Below the pieces are notes generated by a model. The model searched no databases, was not told where the DNA came from, and worked only from the letters and a program-made list of their open reading frames with translations. DNA of 64,000 nucleotides. It comes from Sphingomonas sp. Leaf20. GTDB taxonomy: Bacteria; Pseudomonadota; Alphaproteobacteria; Sphingomonadales; Sphingomonadaceae. Every line of letters begins with the position of its first letter. The stretch's first letter is position 1. The position numbers were made by a program, and so were the translations under genes. The stretch lies in contig NZ_LMKN01000008.1 of NCBI RefSeq assembly GCF_001421535.1, forward strand, positions 1,020,980-1,084,979. The letters are read 5' to 3'. This document shows positions 43,642 through 54,699 of the stretch, piece by piece.

Positions 43642-45567
43642 TCATCGAAACAGGTCGATGCCCGCGATCGCCAGATAGGTTTTGGGCGCTGCAAGACCGA
43701 TGAACGTCATCCGCACATAGACCGCGTCCGCCTTCGTGCCGAACAGGATGCGCTGCGGCGAGAGCGCGTTGGCGATGTTCGAGAATTCGTCCGACGCCGC
43801 CTTGCTCCAGCTTTTACCGTCGAGGCTGGTCTCCACGACAAAGCGTTTGGGTGGCGCGCTGTCGGTGTTGACCGCGCGCGAGGGCGTGAGGATGAAGCCC
43901 CCCAGCGGCTGTCGCCTGGCGAGCGTGAGCGTGACCGTCGCCGATCCCGCGGCGGCTGCGACCGGAACCTGCCAGACGCTGCCCGGATCATTGTCGATCA
44001 GCGCGCCCGCGCCGGACCCTGTCGCGGACACGACCGAGAGGTCGGATGAGGGCAACACGTCGCGCGCACGGGCGGCGGGCAATTGCACGGCGACGGGGGT
44101 GACCTGTCGGAACAGCGCGACTTCGCTGATCGCCGGGCAGGCCTGTGCCGCGACGATCCGCAGCCGCAACCGTCGCGCGACGACCGGCGTCGGCAGGCGG
44201 ACGACGCGCTGCGCCGCGATGCAGTCGCCGCGGGCCACCTCCGTCCATCCCGCGCCATGGTCGATATCGATCGCAAACCGGTCGACGCGCACGCCGAGCG
44301 GCAGGAATTCGCGGATACGGACGAGATCGAAGCTGGTGCCGGGCGGCAGGTCGAGCACGAGGCTCGGCGTATGGATGGAATCGGGCGTCGACCAATAGCG
44401 CGCGGGATCGCGGTCGAGCACGTTGGCCGCGGCAAAGCCCGGCCCGCGGACATGGTCGGCCGATGCGATCGCACCCTCGGCGCGATCCTTCGCGAACGTG
44501 GCGCGCTGCGCATCGCCGAACGCGTGCAGCACCGCGACGTCCGGGTCGGCGAGGCGACCGCGGCGGTCGGGCGGCAGGTTGAGGATCAGATTGGTCCCCC
44601 GCGCGATCGATTCGTCAAACAGTTTCAGCATCCGCTGGGGATCCTTCACCTTCGAATCCTCGTCGGCGTGATAGAACCAGCCCGGCCGGATCGAGGTGTT
44701 GGTCTCGGCAGGCCACCACAAGGGGCCGCCGCGCAAACCGGCATTGCCCTCGGCCTGGCTCGGCTTGTGATCGGCCATGGTCGGCCAGCACGGATCGCCC
44801 GCGACCCCGTCCTCGTTGCCGACCCAGCGCAGGTCGGCGCCGAGCGGCTCGAACGTACAGGCCATCGGCTGATGTTGGTGGACCAATGCGAAGATCGAGG
44901 GCCAGTTATAATAGGTTTCGGAATCGATCTTCCGCGTCTCGCGCGCACCGCCATAATAGCCATCGCCGCCATTCGCGCCGTCGAACCAGAATTCGAACAG
45001 CGTACCGTAGCGCGTACAGAGCTCGACGATCTGCTTGCGGTAATAGTCGAGATAGGCGGGGCGGCCATAGTCCGCGTGGTTGCGATCCCATGGCGACAGG
45101 TAGATCCCGAAATCCATGCCGGCGCGGCGTGCCGCCTGTTCGAACTCGCGGACGATATCGCCCTTGCCGTCGCGGAACGGGCTGTTGCGCACGCAATGCT
45201 CGGTCAGCAGCGTCGGCCACAAACAGAAACCGTCGTGATGCTTGGCGGTCAGGACGATACCGCGCAGGCCGCCCGCCTTGGCCGCGCCGACGATCTGATC
45301 CGCCGAGAAGTCGGTCGGCGCGAACAATGTGGGGTCCTCGTCGCCATAGCCCCATTCGCGATCGGTGAAGGTGTTGATCGAGAAGTGAACGAACGCATAT
45401 TGCTCGCGCGCATGCCAGGCTAGCTGGCGCGGGGAGGGGGTTGCGCCCCAGGGTGCTGGCGCGGCCCCGGACGCGGGTTTGCGCGCCCAGCCGCTCGACG
45501 TGCTGATCGAGGCCAGGCCCGATGCGAGCCCCGAGGCCAGCATCTTGCGGCGGGTGATGATCGACAT
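43642..45567 (-). CDS. Alpha-L-fucosidase, glycoside hydrolase family 29
   Basis: The 641-residue enzyme has an N-terminal twin-arginine signal (TRRKMLASGL) indicating Tat export. A GH29 catalytic (alpha/beta)8 domain (about 50-390) shows FVHFSINTFTDREWG, VLTAKHHDGFCLW and the nucleophile Asp in FEFWFDGANGG. Two discoidin-like (F5/8-type C) beta-sandwich segments follow (about 390-500 and 500-640). The enzyme removes alpha-L-fucose from glycans. The start at 45567 follows AGGAG; an ATG at 45594 overlaps the upstream GH95 stop. It is the last gene of the fucose locus. Confidence 0.93.
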   Translation of the reverse strand: MSIITRRKMLASGLASGLASISTSSGWARKPASGAAPAPWGATPSPRQLAWHAREQYAFVHFSINTFTDREWGYGDEDPTLFAPTDFSADQIVGAAKAGGLRGIVLTAKHHDGFCLWPTLLTEHCVRNSPFRDGKGDIVREFEQAARRAGMDFGIYLSPWDRNHADYGRPAYLDYYRKQIVELCTRYGTLFEFWFDGANGGDGYYGGARETRKIDSETYYNWPSIFALVHQHQPMACTFEPLGADLRWVGNEDGVAGDPCWPTMADHKPSQAEGNAGLRGGPLWWPAETNTSIRPGWFYHADEDSKVKDPQRMLKLFDESIARGTNLILNLPPDRRGRLADPDVAVLHAFGDAQRATFAKDRAEGAIASADHVRGPGFAAANVLDRDPARYWSTPDSIHTPSLVLDLPPGTSFDLVRIREFLPLGVRVDRFAIDIDHGAGWTEVARGDCIAAQRVVRLPTPVVARRLRLRIVAAQACPAISEVALFRQVTPVAVQLPAARARDVLPSSDLSVVSATGSGAGALIDNDPGSVWQVPVAAAAGSATVTLTLARRQPLGGFILTPSRAVNTDSAPPKRFVVETSLDGKSWSKAASDEFSNIANALSPQRILFGTKADAVYVRMTFIGLAAPKTYLAIAGIDLFR

Positions 45568-45590
45568 GGCGGCTCCTGAAAACTCTTGGG

Positions 45591-48005
45591 TCATGCGGCG
45601 TCGGAACGCCTGCGCAGCGCGACGCGGTAGGGGCGGCCCGGTGTGGTCGCGAACGTCATCGTATGCGGGGTCCGTTCGAACCGGACCGCCTTGCCGTGCT
45701 GCGATACCGTCACCGCTTCGAACCCCGGCGGCGTCCGGACCGTCAGGCGCTCGCCCCCGGCGGTCACGGTCGCGTCGACATGCCGGTCGCTCCAGGCGAT
45801 CGCGACTTCGTGACCGCCGCGCGCGCGCAAACCGGCAACGCGCCCTGAGGTCCATTGCGGCGGCAGCGCAGGCAGCAACGCGATTTCCGTCTCGCGGCTT
45901 TGCAGCAGCATCTCGGCGATCGCGGCGGTGATCCCCAGATTGCCGTCGATCTGGAATACCGGACGCGGTTGCGCGGGGTGGGTGTCGAGCAGATTGGCGG
46001 CGACGCTGTTGGCGATGAACGCGGAGAGCGACCGTCCGGCCTGCGCGCCGTCGCCGAGTCTGGCCCACACCGCGGTCGCCCAGGCGCGGCTCCACCCGGT
46101 GCTGGCGCCGCCATGCGCCTCGCGCCGCGCCATCGATGCGCGGGCTGCCTGCGCGAGCCGCGGTGTCCGGACCGGGTCGATCGCATCGCCGGGATAGAGC
46201 GGATACAGATGCGAGATGTGGCGATGCCCCGGATCCTGCTCGGCAAAGTCGGTCGACCATTCCTGCAGCTGGCCGTAGCGGCCGACGCGGTACGGTTCGA
46301 GCTGCTTAAGCAATCCCGCGAGGCGGGCGCTCAGTCCGTCGACGTCGCCGATCACGCGCATCGCCGCGATGCAGTTGGTGAACAGCTCGCGGATCAGCGC
46401 GAGGTCCATCGTGCAGCCGGCCGAGATCGCCGCGGTCTTGCCGGATGCCGTCATGAACAAATTCTCGGGCGAGATCGACGGGGCGGTGGTCAGATGGCCG
46501 CTGCGGGGATCGCGGACCAGCCACGCCGCGCAGAACTCGGCACAGCTGCGCATCAACGGGAAGCCGCGCGCCTCGAGGAACGCGCGGTCGCCGCCGAAGC
46601 GGTAATGCTCCCAGACATGCTGGACCAGCCACGGTCCCGCCATCGGCCAGTTCGCCCAATTGGGATCGCCGACGCCCGCGCCGACCGGATGGCTCATCGC
46701 CCACAGGTCGCTGTTGTGATGCACGCACCAGCCCGGCATGCCGTAAAGCGATCGGGCGGTCTGCGCGCCGGTGGCCGCAAGCCGCTCGATATGGTCGATC
46801 AGCGGCAGATGGCAGTCGGCGAGATTGCAACTCTCCGCGGGCCAGTAGTTCATCTGGAGATTGATGTTGGTGGTGTAGTTCGCGCTCCAGGGCGGGCGCA
46901 GTTCGGTATTCCACACGCCCTGGAGATTGGCGGGCATCGTGTGCTCACGCGAACTGGCGATCATCAGGTAGCGGCCGAGCTGGAACAGGCGCGCGGCGCG
47001 CGGGGTATCGCGATCACCCGCTGCACCGTGAAGCGCGAGATCGGCGCGACGGTAGAGCGCCTGATGATCGGCGACGTGACGGTCGAGCAGCGCCGTATAG
47101 CCATGCCGCGCGCCGGTCGCGAGGATGCGCTCCGCCGACGCGCGCACGGCCGCCGCGGGCGTGTCCGGCATCAGGTCGAAGCGGCGGAATCCGGTGGCGG
47201 CGGCGATCCGGACGGTCACAGAGGTGGCGCCGCGAATGCGCAGCGCACCGTCCGATGCGGTAACCGCGCCGCCATCGGTCTCGACCGACAGGAGCGTCGC
47301 GAACGCCATCCCCCGACCCGGCGTGTCCGAATAGCGCACGGGGTTTGGGACGTCGCGGTAATTGGGTTCGCACAACGTCGGCGCCTTGCCGACCAGCGTG
47401 ATCCGGTTGCCGCCGGCATTTGCGGTGGCGGTCGCCGTCGCGCGCAGTTTGCTGGTCAGCTTGAGGCGGCAATCGATCCTCCCGCGCCGGTCCGCGGTCA
47501 GGCGCAGGACGATCACCGAGTCGGGATGCGAGACGAACAATTCGCGGTGATAGGTCGCGTCGCCACAGCGATAGCCGACTGTTGCGACCGCGCGATCGAG
47601 GTCGAGCACGCGCCGATACGCCTGCGGGGCGTCGCTATGATCCATCTCGAGTTCGAGATCCGCCATCGGCGCGTAGCTGGCGCTGAACGGCCCCTGCAGC
47701 GCCGCGCTGTGCCGATCGGCGCTCACCGGATCGCCCGCAAAGACGGACTGACGGACCGCCGCCAGCGCATCCCGGCCGTCATGATCGGCGGTGTCTGCTG
47801 GCTGCCCGCTCCACAGCGTGTCGTGATTGAGCGACATCACGTCGCGCGCGATCCCGCCGCCCATCATCGCCCCCAGCTGCCCGTTCCCGACCGGATGGCC
47901 GAGCAACCACTCGGTGGCGGGCTGATCGGCGGTGATCCGGTGGCGTGCGTCCGTCCCCGGCTCGGCAGCAGCATCGCCCATTCCGGCGAGCAGGCCGGCA
48001 AGCAC
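45591..48005 (-). CDS. Alpha-L-fucosidase/galactosidase-like, glycoside hydrolase family 95
   Basis: The protein has at least 804 residues. It shows the GH95 layout: an N-terminal beta-sandwich with [22 protein letters not shown] and [10 protein letters not shown], a central helical barrel with [17 protein letters not shown] and the catalytic Asn/Asp region, and a C-terminal beta-sandwich ending [11 protein letters not shown]95 enzymes are inverting alpha-1,2-L-fucosidases. The coordinate given uses the GTG at 48005. However, in-frame codons upstream (to 48074) encode a twin-arginine pattern SRRAVLAGG before the hydrophobic signal, with only a CTG (48074) as a candidate start. It lies about 70 bases after the TonB receptor. 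Confidence 0.9.
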   Translation of the reverse strand: MLAGLLAGMGDAAAEPGTDARHRITADQPATEWLLGHPVGNGQLGAMMGGGIARDVMSLNHDTLWSGQPADTADHDGRDALAAVRQSVFAGDPVSADRHSAALQGPFSASYAPMADLELEMDHSDAPQAYRRVLDLDRAVATVGYRCGDATYHRELFVSHPDSVIVLRLTADRRGRIDCRLKLTSKLRATATATANAGGNRITLVGKAPTLCEPNYRDVPNPVRYSDTPGRGMAFATLLSVETDGGAVTASDGALRIRGATSVTVRIAAATGFRRFDLMPDTPAAAVRASAERILATGARHGYTALLDRHVADHQALYRRADLALHGAAGDRDTPRAARLFQLGRYLMIASSREHTMPANLQGVWNTELRPPWSANYTTNINLQMNYWPAESCNLADCHLPLIDHIERLAATGAQTARSLYGMPGWCVHHNSDLWAMSHPVGAGVGDPNWANWPMAGPWLVQHVWEHYRFGGDRAFLEARGFPLMRSCAEFCAAWLVRDPRSGHLTTAPSISPENLFMTASGKTAAISAGCTMDLALIRELFTNCIAAMRVIGDVDGLSARLAGLLKQLEPYRVGRYGQLQEWSTDFAEQDPGHRHISHLYPLYPGDAIDPVRTPRLAQAARASMARREAHGGASTGWSRAWATAVWARLGDGAQAGRSLSAFIANSVAANLLDTHPAQPRPVFQIDGNLGITAAIAEMLLQSRETEIALLPALPPQWTSGRVAGLRARGGHEVAIAWSDRHVDATVTAGGERLTVRTPPGFEAVTVSQHGKAVRFERTPHTMTFATTPGRPYRVALRRRSDAA

Positions 48006-48075
48006 CGACCCCGTACCCCCGGCCAGGACCGCGCGACGCGATACGTAGCCGGACGCGGGGGACCTGGTGCCCAGC

Positions 48076-51000
48076 TCAGAAATCGACCGTCGCCCCGATA
48101 TTGATCGACCGACCCAGCGCGTCGTAGACCGAAGGCGAGGTGTTGACGCGTTCGGCAGCCTCGAGCGGCGGGCTGGGGCGGACCGGCGCCGCGCGGTTCA
48201 GCACGTTGTTGACCACCAGCCGCAACGTCAGCGCGCGCGATACCGTTACGCTGCCGCTGAGATCGAAGACGTCGTAGGCGGGCAGGTACTTGTACTCCGC
48301 CGGCACGGTCGGATCGTCCTCGCCGAAGATCGGGTTGCCAGCGAGGCGCGAGTTCTTCAGCCCCGAATTGTGACGCCAATTGACCGAGACCAGTCCTTGC
48401 GTCTGCGCGGACTCGGGCGAACTCAGCGTGAACCGGAAACTGTGCTGATAGCGGCGATAGCCCTGTCCCGCATAGGGGCCGAACAGCCCGACGACATTAT
48501 AGTCGGTATCGGGCAGCCCGAGATCGCCACCCTTCGCGGTCTGCAGCGTCGCGACATAGCTTGTCGAGAACCGCGCCCAGCTGCCCATCCGCGTGTCGTA
48601 ATTGGCGGAGAAATTGAAGCCGCGCGCGTTGGTCCGGCCGAGGTTGCTGTATCCCTGGTTGATATAGCCCGTCGCGGCGCCGGCATCGCTGAACAGCGTC
48701 CCGTCGGCGTTGCGCTGCAGCTGGCTGCAGAAGAAGTCATAGCCGGTGTTGGCGCAGGTCTGCAGGAAGTCGATCGCGCGGTAATAGCCGATGCCGTTCT
48801 GGATCTCGATGCTGTAATAATCGGCGGTGGCGGAGAAACCGCGCAGCATCCGCGGCGTGAGGACGAGGCCGTAGGTATAGGTATGCGCCACCTCGGGCGT
48901 CACCAGCCCCTCCGAGCCGTTGCGCACGGTGCACAGGAAATCCGGACATTGCTGGATCGCGCCATATTGGGCTGCGGTGACACCCGTGCTTGCACAGATC
49001 TCCCGGCTCGCGACCGGGCTGGTCCCGGCGCAGGGGTCGCCCAGCGTGTTCGTGTCGAGCGTGCCGTAGCTGGTATTGGCGTTCGACGAGAGCTCGTAGA
49101 TGCTCGGCGCGCGCGTCGCCTTGTTGTAGCTCGCGCGGAACAGGATGTCCTCGACCGGTCGCCAGCTGCCGTCGATCTTGTAGGTCGACCGGATGTTCTC
49201 GACGCCCGAATATTTCGACCCGCGGATCGCGGCGCCGATGCTCAGGTCGCGGATGAACGGCTTGTCGCTGACCAGCGGGACGTTGACCTCGCCGTAAAGA
49301 TCCACGGCATCGTTCGACAGCGTCGACGGTGTCGCGCCGAACGCGGCCTGATACGCGGCATCGGGGCGCGAGCGATAGGTGTTCGCGCGATATTCGCCAC
49401 CCAGGGCGATATCGATGCCCTTGCTCGAGAACGGGCTTTTCAGCCCATAGTCGCCGAGGTCGCCGGAAAGGTTCGCGTTGCCGACCCATTGTTCATAGCG
49501 CTCGCGGAAAACGCCGCCGCCCTGCGCAAACGACAGATACTCGACCGCGGCGGCGCTGGGGGCATTGGTCGAGAAGATGTCGAGCGGGACGCACCCGGGG
49601 TCGGTACCGTTGACCGCCGCGACGCAGGTCGCCGTGCCGTTGACGTCGACGACCTGCAGTGCCTTGGCGACCTTGGTGGGATCGATCCGGCCGGTCTGCT
49701 GCTGCCGGTACAGGGTGGTCGAATAGACTCCGCCGACGTCGTAATGCCAGGCGCTGCCGAGATCGCCACGAACCCCCGCCACCGCGCGATAGATCTCGTT
49801 CGACGAGCGGGTCGTCTGGGGTTCGGTAAAGCGATAGCGAACGTCGGTCCGGACGCTCGTGCCCGTGCCGGCCGCCGATCCGCACAATGCCGCCGCCTGT
49901 TGTCCCGACAGCAGGGGGTTGTTGCAGTTGATGTCGTACGGCGTCGAGCCGGGCTGGATCGTCGCGGGATCCGACTGGCTCTGCGACTCCGACCGCAGAT
50001 ACAGGCCGTTGGCATAGAGCTGGATCGCGGGCGACACCTCGTAATTGAGGAACGCCGCGCCGTTGTAGCGCGTGTTCTCGCGCTGGAAGAAGAAGCTTTC
50101 GTTGTAATTATAGCCATTCGTCCCCGTGAACGGGACGAATTCGCGGCCACCCCCGGCCGCATTGGTCAGGATGCTGCCATTCTGTGCGGGCCCTGACAGC
50201 GCCTGGAAATAGCCCGCCGAGGTCGCGGACGACGGCGAGGCGCAGACCACCGACTGGCCCGACAGCGTGATCGGGCAGACCGAGAAGGACCGCGACGACG
50301 CCAGCACGGGCTCGACCTGACTGTATGCGCCGAAGATCGAGATATTGCCGCGACCGCCGGCGAAGTTCTTGCCCATGCTGATATTGGCATCGAACCGGCC
50401 GCCATCGTTGGTCATGCCGCTGGGCACCGCAAACCCTGCATTGCGCGCGGCCTGCGCGGCGATGTTGTCGCGGTTGTCGGCATTGTAGAAGCCGTAATTG
50501 ACGTTCGCGTTGACGCCTTCGAAGTCCTTGCGCAGGATGAAGTTCACCACCCCGCCGATCGCGTCCGACCCGTAGACCGCGGACGCCCCGCCGGTCAGCA
50601 GGTCGACCCGCTCGATCAACCCGACCGGCACGACCGAGGCGTCGATGCCCTCGGTAACGCCGATCCGCTGGCCATCGATCAGCGTGAGCGTCCGGTTGGT
50701 ACCGAGCCCGTGGAAATCGAATTGCTGTCGCCCGTTGCCGTTGGACAAATTGGTGTCGCTGTTCTTGATCGCAGGTACGCGGTTCAGCACCTCCTGGACG
50801 CTGAACGCCGCCTGCAGCTTGATGTCGGCCTGCGTGACGCTGGTCACCGGCGCGGTTTCGACGAGGTTCTTCGAGCGGATGCGCGATCCCGTTACGACGA
50901 TGTCGCCGCCGGGGGGTGGCGTCGGGACCGCATCGTCCGTCGTTGCCGCGGCGTCGCCGGTCGTGCTCGCTGCACCGTCCTGACCGCCCGCGGTCTGTTG

Positions 51001-51363
51001 TCCGGGGGCCGCCATCGACACCCGCGTGAGCGCGGCCGCGCGCGTGATGACATAGACGCCCTGGCCGGTCCGCGACATCGTCAGACCGCTGCCCTGGAGC
51101 AATTGGCCCAGCGCCGCGTCCGCGGTCATCGCGCCATTGACGGCAGGCGCGACGCGACCACCAAGCGCGGCTTCGTCGAACACCAACTGCACGTGCATCT
51201 GCCGACCGAGCAACCGTAGCGCGGGACCAAGCGGTTGGGCGCGTACGTCGACACGGACGACCCGCTGGGTCTGGCCCGTCTGTGCCAGCACCGGCGCCGC
51301 CGTCATCATCGTCGCGATCACAACGCCGCTCGCGCCGAGGATCATACGCTTCGTCACAGTCAT
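48076..51363 (-). CDS. TonB-dependent outer-membrane receptor with STN domain
   Basis: The 1095-residue protein imports large substrates across the outer membrane using TonB energy. It has a signal peptide (about 1-28, ending VLAQ), an N-terminal STN (secretin/TonB) signalling domain (about 32-110, [16 protein letters not shown] to QGVYVI) that talks to the FecR anti-sigma factor, a plug domain (about 155-270, with IVVTGSRI at the TonB-box region and GADAIGG-like VYGSDAIGG), and a 22-strand barrel ending in aromatic sequence (INIGATVDF). Its neighbours (sigma, anti-sigma, GH95, GH29) indicate that it takes up a fucosylated glycan, which is inference. Confidence 0.93.
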   Translation of the reverse strand: MTVTKRMILGASGVVIATMMTAAPVLAQTGQTQRVVRVDVRAQPLGPALRLLGRQMHVQLVFDEAALGGRVAPAVNGAMTADAALGQLLQGSGLTMSRTGQGVYVITRAAALTRVSMAAPGQQTAGGQDGAASTTGDAAATTDDAVPTPPPGGDIVVTGSRIRSKNLVETAPVTSVTQADIKLQAAFSVQEVLNRVPAIKNSDTNLSNGNGRQQFDFHGLGTNRTLTLIDGQRIGVTEGIDASVVPVGLIERVDLLTGGASAVYGSDAIGGVVNFILRKDFEGVNANVNYGFYNADNRDNIAAQAARNAGFAVPSGMTNDGGRFDANISMGKNFAGGRGNISIFGAYSQVEPVLASSRSFSVCPITLSGQSVVCASPSSATSAGYFQALSGPAQNGSILTNAAGGGREFVPFTGTNGYNYNESFFFQRENTRYNGAAFLNYEVSPAIQLYANGLYLRSESQSQSDPATIQPGSTPYDINCNNPLLSGQQAAALCGSAAGTGTSVRTDVRYRFTEPQTTRSSNEIYRAVAGVRGDLGSAWHYDVGGVYSTTLYRQQQTGRIDPTKVAKALQVVDVNGTATCVAAVNGTDPGCVPLDIFSTNAPSAAAVEYLSFAQGGGVFRERYEQWVGNANLSGDLGDYGLKSPFSSKGIDIALGGEYRANTYRSRPDAAYQAAFGATPSTLSNDAVDLYGEVNVPLVSDKPFIRDLSIGAAIRGSKYSGVENIRSTYKIDGSWRPVEDILFRASYNKATRAPSIYELSSNANTSYGTLDTNTLGDPCAGTSPVASREICASTGVTAAQYGAIQQCPDFLCTVRNGSEGLVTPEVAHTYTYGLVLTPRMLRGFSATADYYSIEIQNGIGYYRAIDFLQTCANTGYDFFCSQLQRNADGTLFSDAGAATGYINQGYSNLGRTNARGFNFSANYDTRMGSWARFSTSYVATLQTAKGGDLGLPDTDYNVVGLFGPYAGQGYRRYQHSFRFTLSSPESAQTQGLVSVNWRHNSGLKNSRLAGNPIFGEDDPTVPAEYKYLPAYDVFDLSGSVTVSRALTLRLVVNNVLNRAAPVRPSPPLEAAERVNTSPSVYDALGRSINIGATVDF

Positions 51364-51471
51364 CCACCGCCCCCTAGTGTTGTTATACTTTTATGACGCA
51401 CGGGGTGGCGAGATGCTCAGCAAATTGCCGCAATTATCTTCAATTGATCTTCCTTTGGTCGGCAACCGGTA

Positions 51472-52533
51472 TCAACGATGGCGTTTCAACCGGATGGTTG
51501 CGTCGTCGACGGTGGCGTCGACGGGGAAGGTCGCGGCGATCGCCTGCGCAAACGCGTCGACATCGCCGACGTTGAACACCCCGCTGATCCGCACGTCCGC
51601 GACGCCGGGATCGACCGCGATGCGGCGTCGCTCGGCATAGCGGTTCATCCGTTCCGCGGCGGCACCCAGCGTCTCCGCGGTGAAGCTGATCTGTTCCGCG
51701 CCCCAACTTTCGCCGCCGGCGATGGGGCCGAGCGCGGGACCGATCGAGCCGATCGTCCCCGACACTGGCAGGCCAATCTCATGGCCCGGTGTCAGCGCGC
51801 GCTCGACCGTGAGGCGGCGACCGTCGCGACGGACGATTGCGTTCGTCTGGCCCTGCGGCGTATCGCGCAGCACCGCGACGTGCCCCTCGAACAGCGCGAC
51901 CCGGATCTCGCGGCTGAGCCGTTCGACCGAGAATTCGGTCCCGGTCGCGACGATCACGTTGCGGCCGCTGCGCACCGCGAACGGGCGAAGCGGGTCCTTT
52001 GCGACCTTGAACCGCGCCCGGCCCTTTTCGAGGACGATGTTCCGCCGCTGTGCGGTGAAGGCGACCGTGACGACGCTGTCGGCATCGAGCGACAGGCGCG
52101 AGCCATCGGCCAGCGCGATGACGCGACGTTCGCCGATCCCGGTGCGATAGGCATCGCGCCCGCCCTGCCACCACAACAGCGAACCGACCGACAGCGTCAA
52201 CACCAGCGCCGCGGCGATCGCCCACAGCATCGGGCGGGCCCAGGGAATGGGGGAGGGCACGAACCGGGTTCGCAGCCAGCGTCGTTGCCCGGCGCGGTGG
52301 ACCGCGCCGAGCGCGTCGCGGCGCAGCGCCAGCATCTCGGGCGCGTCGGCATCCGCCTCGACCGCGTCCCAGGCGGCGAGTGCCGCCCCCAGTTGCTCGC
52401 CGCGCGCCGCGTCGCCGGCCAACCACTCGTGCAGTCTCTCGCGGTCCTGCGGCGACATCGTGCCGTTGCTCAGGCGCAGGCACCAGTTGATGACGTCCGC
52501 ATCGGCGTCGGCATCGGGGCGGAGCGCGGTCAT
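51472..52533 (-). CDS. FecR-type transmembrane anti-sigma factor
   Basis: The 353-residue protein has an N-terminal DUF4880/FecR-N region (INWCLRLSNGTMSPQDRERLHEWL), a single membrane helix (about 100-120), a FecR domain in the periplasm (about 130-230, RRVIALADGSRLSLDADS), and a C-terminal DUF4974-like segment (ISGVFNVGDVDAFAQAI). It holds the sigma factor at the membrane and releases it when the loaded receptor's STN domain touches it. Start codon (52533) overlaps the sigma factor stop by four bases. Confidence 0.93.
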   Translation of the reverse strand: MTALRPDADADADVINWCLRLSNGTMSPQDRERLHEWLAGDAARGEQLGAALAAWDAVEADADAPEMLALRRDALGAVHRAGQRRWLRTRFVPSPIPWARPMLWAIAAALVLTLSVGSLLWWQGGRDAYRTGIGERRVIALADGSRLSLDADSVVTVAFTAQRRNIVLEKGRARFKVAKDPLRPFAVRSGRNVIVATGTEFSVERLSREIRVALFEGHVAVLRDTPQGQTNAIVRRDGRRLTVERALTPGHEIGLPVSGTIGSIGPALGPIAGGESWGAEQISFTAETLGAAAERMNRYAERRRIAVDPGVADVRISGVFNVGDVDAFAQAIAATFPVDATVDDATIRLKRHR

Positions 52534-53060
52534 TTCGCCTCTCCCATGACGGCCAGCAACGCGCGCATCGCGCTGGCGATATGCTTTTCGACCGCGCTGA
52601 CCGAGATGCCGAACGCGTCGGCGATCGCCTTTCGCTGCATGCCCTCCAGCCGGTAGAGGATGAAGATCTGACGCGTGCGATCGGGCAGCCCACCGAGCGT
52701 CCGCGCCACGCAGCCGACGCTCTGCCGCGCGGACAGCAATCGTTCGGCGTCGATCGGATCGATCGCAAGGTCCGGATCGCCCGCATTCGAGCGTTGATAC
52801 CGCGAGCGCGTGGCCTCGCGTCGATAATGATCGCGCAGCAGGTTGGCCGCGGCCTGGAAGATATAGCCTTCGGGATTGTTCGTCGCCGGGCTGGTCATCG
52901 TCGCCATGCGGATGAAGAGATCCTGGATCAGGTCCTCCGCCTGCACCGGATCGCCGAGCCGCCGGATAAAGAACGCCATCAGCGCCGGCCGCATGCGTTC
53001 CATCAGCGCCGACAGGTCGCGCGAAGGCGTGGCGCCGGCAGGTCGCGTGGGCTTCATCAT
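52530..53060 (-). CDS. ECF RNA polymerase sigma factor (FecI-like)
   Basis: The 176-residue protein has region 2 (FFIRRLGDPVQAEDLIQDLFIRMAT) and region 4 (LGGLPDRTRQIFILYRLEGMQRKAIADAFGISVSAVEKHIASAM), with the short linker of extracytoplasmic-function sigma factors in the iron-citrate FecI group. It directs polymerase to the promoter of the receptor operon when freed by FecR. It is first of the sigma-FecR-receptor-hydrolase order, all on one strand. Confidence 0.94.
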   Translation of the reverse strand: MMKPTRPAGATPSRDLSALMERMRPALMAFFIRRLGDPVQAEDLIQDLFIRMATMTSPATNNPEGYIFQAAANLLRDHYRREATRSRYQRSNAGDPDLAIDPIDAERLLSARQSVGCVARTLGGLPDRTRQIFILYRLEGMQRKAIADAFGISVSAVEKHIASAMRALLAVMGEAK

Positions 53061-53721
53061 GATAGATAGACGTCCGGCGCAGCGATGTGCTCAACCGAAA
53101 CCTGAAAACTCCTTAATTCGCTCTGGATGGTTGATGGCGAGATTTCTGCGATAACACTGACGATGAACCGCTCGCGCGCTCAAAATCGGAAGCTGGCAAT
53201 GGACGTCCAGGTCAAGGGCTATCGAGCGTTTGGAGCGATCAGGCTTTGGTGTAGGCCGATAAAGTCGGCAAGGTTCGTTCGGAACTGGTCCTCATCTTTA
53301 CCGGGCGCGCTGGTATGCAGGGAATGGATTTTGCAGGACAATGCCCGATAGCCTCGTTCTCGCTGACTGGGACAACCGCGTTCGACGCGACCGGGCGGTT
53401 TTGATGTGATGCGGCGGCGCAGCGAGCCAGATGCCATCGTCGGCGGGAGCACTCGCGCCGCTATCGTCATTCCGAACGGTCTGAAACGGTGATCCGGGTC
53501 GCCGAACGTTGGAAATGATCGAGCGGAACGAGCGTTTGGAGGCGGGACTCGATCATGCCGCTCCCCGCTGACCCGAACTGTTTCCTGGTCGCCTCACGCC
53601 GCCGGGCCAGTTTCACTCAAGTCTTGAGGCTTCGATCGTGTGGATGGGGACCTTAAAGCGGACATCTATTCATGCTATTCGCGTTTGGGTATCAACGGCA
53701 CACTATTTCCGGGAGTGGCTA
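53061..53721. other. Gene-free stretch upstream of the sigma factor and the 53.7 kb gene
   Basis: These 661 bases carry no gene I can support. They would hold the promoter of the sigma factor (minus) and of the 53.7 kb gene (plus). One inverted pair ATGATCGAG/CTCGATCAT occurs at 53515-53523 and 53548-53556. The stretch is less G+C rich than average. Confidence 0.5.
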
Positions 53722-54546
53722 ATGCGCAGAATGGCTCGGCTGATGTCACTGTTATTTGCCGTCGCCAACGCCACCTTGGCGTTCGCACAAGACGCCACTC
53801 TTCCGGGCAGCGCCGCCGCCCCCGTATTGCCGGATGCAGACGCCAGCGACGAGATCATCATTCGGGCCTTGCGCATTCCTAAAGATAAGCTGCCGACGCG
53901 TATCACACTGAATTACCAAACCGCGCTTGGATCAAAGATCAGCTATGAACGGTCTGAAATGTTCGCCAAGTGCGTGGGCACATTTGATCCGGTCATGCTT
54001 TCCAAGGTCATAGACGGGCCACCAGGCACTTCGTCGGCGCAATTCGCGCAAGGTTGGATCATTGTCACCAATCGAGCGTGTTATCCCGGGTACCCGTCGG
54101 GAAGCGCTGAGGGCGATATCCGGTTAAGGGGGACGTCAAAACTGGATCGCGGGGCGATCCTTGAAGCGGCGTTGCGTCTTTATGCACCCGATGCCGCTTT
54201 GACGCTCGCAGAGACCGAAGATCTCGTCGTTCGCCGTCGATTTAATCGCACCGAAAGTCGACGAAACCGCTTTCGCTTGAAATCTGATCTCGATGCCTTG
54301 CTGTTTTCGGCATGCCTCGTGCGGGTCCAGCCTGAATTGACGACACGCCTGGTACGCTCCTCGCCTGGATCAGATCTGGAAAGCGGATTAGAGCAGGCGA
54401 TCCTAATCCAAGGGCGCGACTGTCTGGGAACAACAAAAGCAGTGACAATCGATCCGACCATGCTGCGGGTCTATTTGGTCGATGCTTTTTATCGATGGGT
54501 CGTCGCCGCCCGCGGAATCCCGAGTCTGCTTCCCGTGACGGGATAG
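53722..54546 (+). CDS. Hypothetical secreted protein
   Basis: The 274-residue protein starts at ATG 53722 behind GGGAG. A signal peptide (about 1-22, ending LAFAQ) is followed by mixed sequence with four Cys (FAKCVG, NRACYPG, SACLVRV, GRDCLG) that may form disulphides. I recognise no domain. Its codons use more A/T at third positions than the housekeeping genes in this window, so it may have been acquired. It is divergent from the sigma factor gene and lies upstream of another unknown secreted protein. Confidence 0.6.
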   Translation: MRRMARLMSLLFAVANATLAFAQDATLPGSAAAPVLPDADASDEIIIRALRIPKDKLPTRITLNYQTALGSKISYERSEMFAKCVGTFDPVMLSKVIDGPPGTSSAQFAQGWIIVTNRACYPGYPSGSAEGDIRLRGTSKLDRGAILEAALRLYAPDAALTLAETEDLVVRRRFNRTESRRNRFRLKSDLDALLFSACLVRVQPELTTRLVRSSPGSDLESGLEQAILIQGRDCLGTTKAVTIDPTMLRVYLVDAFYRWVVAARGIPSLLPVTG

Positions 54547-54699
54547 GCACGATCCGGTTCCAACCGCGAACCTGCTGCAAATTGCCAGATACGAATTGGC
54601 CTTAGACCGGTGGATCGAGGTGGCGAGTATAGCCGCGGCGCAACTGGCGCAACGCCGAGGTCTTTGGCAGCTTAAGACATCGCCGGAAGAGGAAAACAG

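Noticed and set aside
43503..43694. 63-codon minus-strand frame after the GH29 gene
   Set aside because: It overlaps the GH29 C-terminus, lacks a ribosome site and has no recognisable features.
45600..46260. N-terminal extension of the GH29 gene
   Set aside because: It overlaps the GH95 gene in another frame, and the Tat signal starts at 45567 behind a ribosome site.
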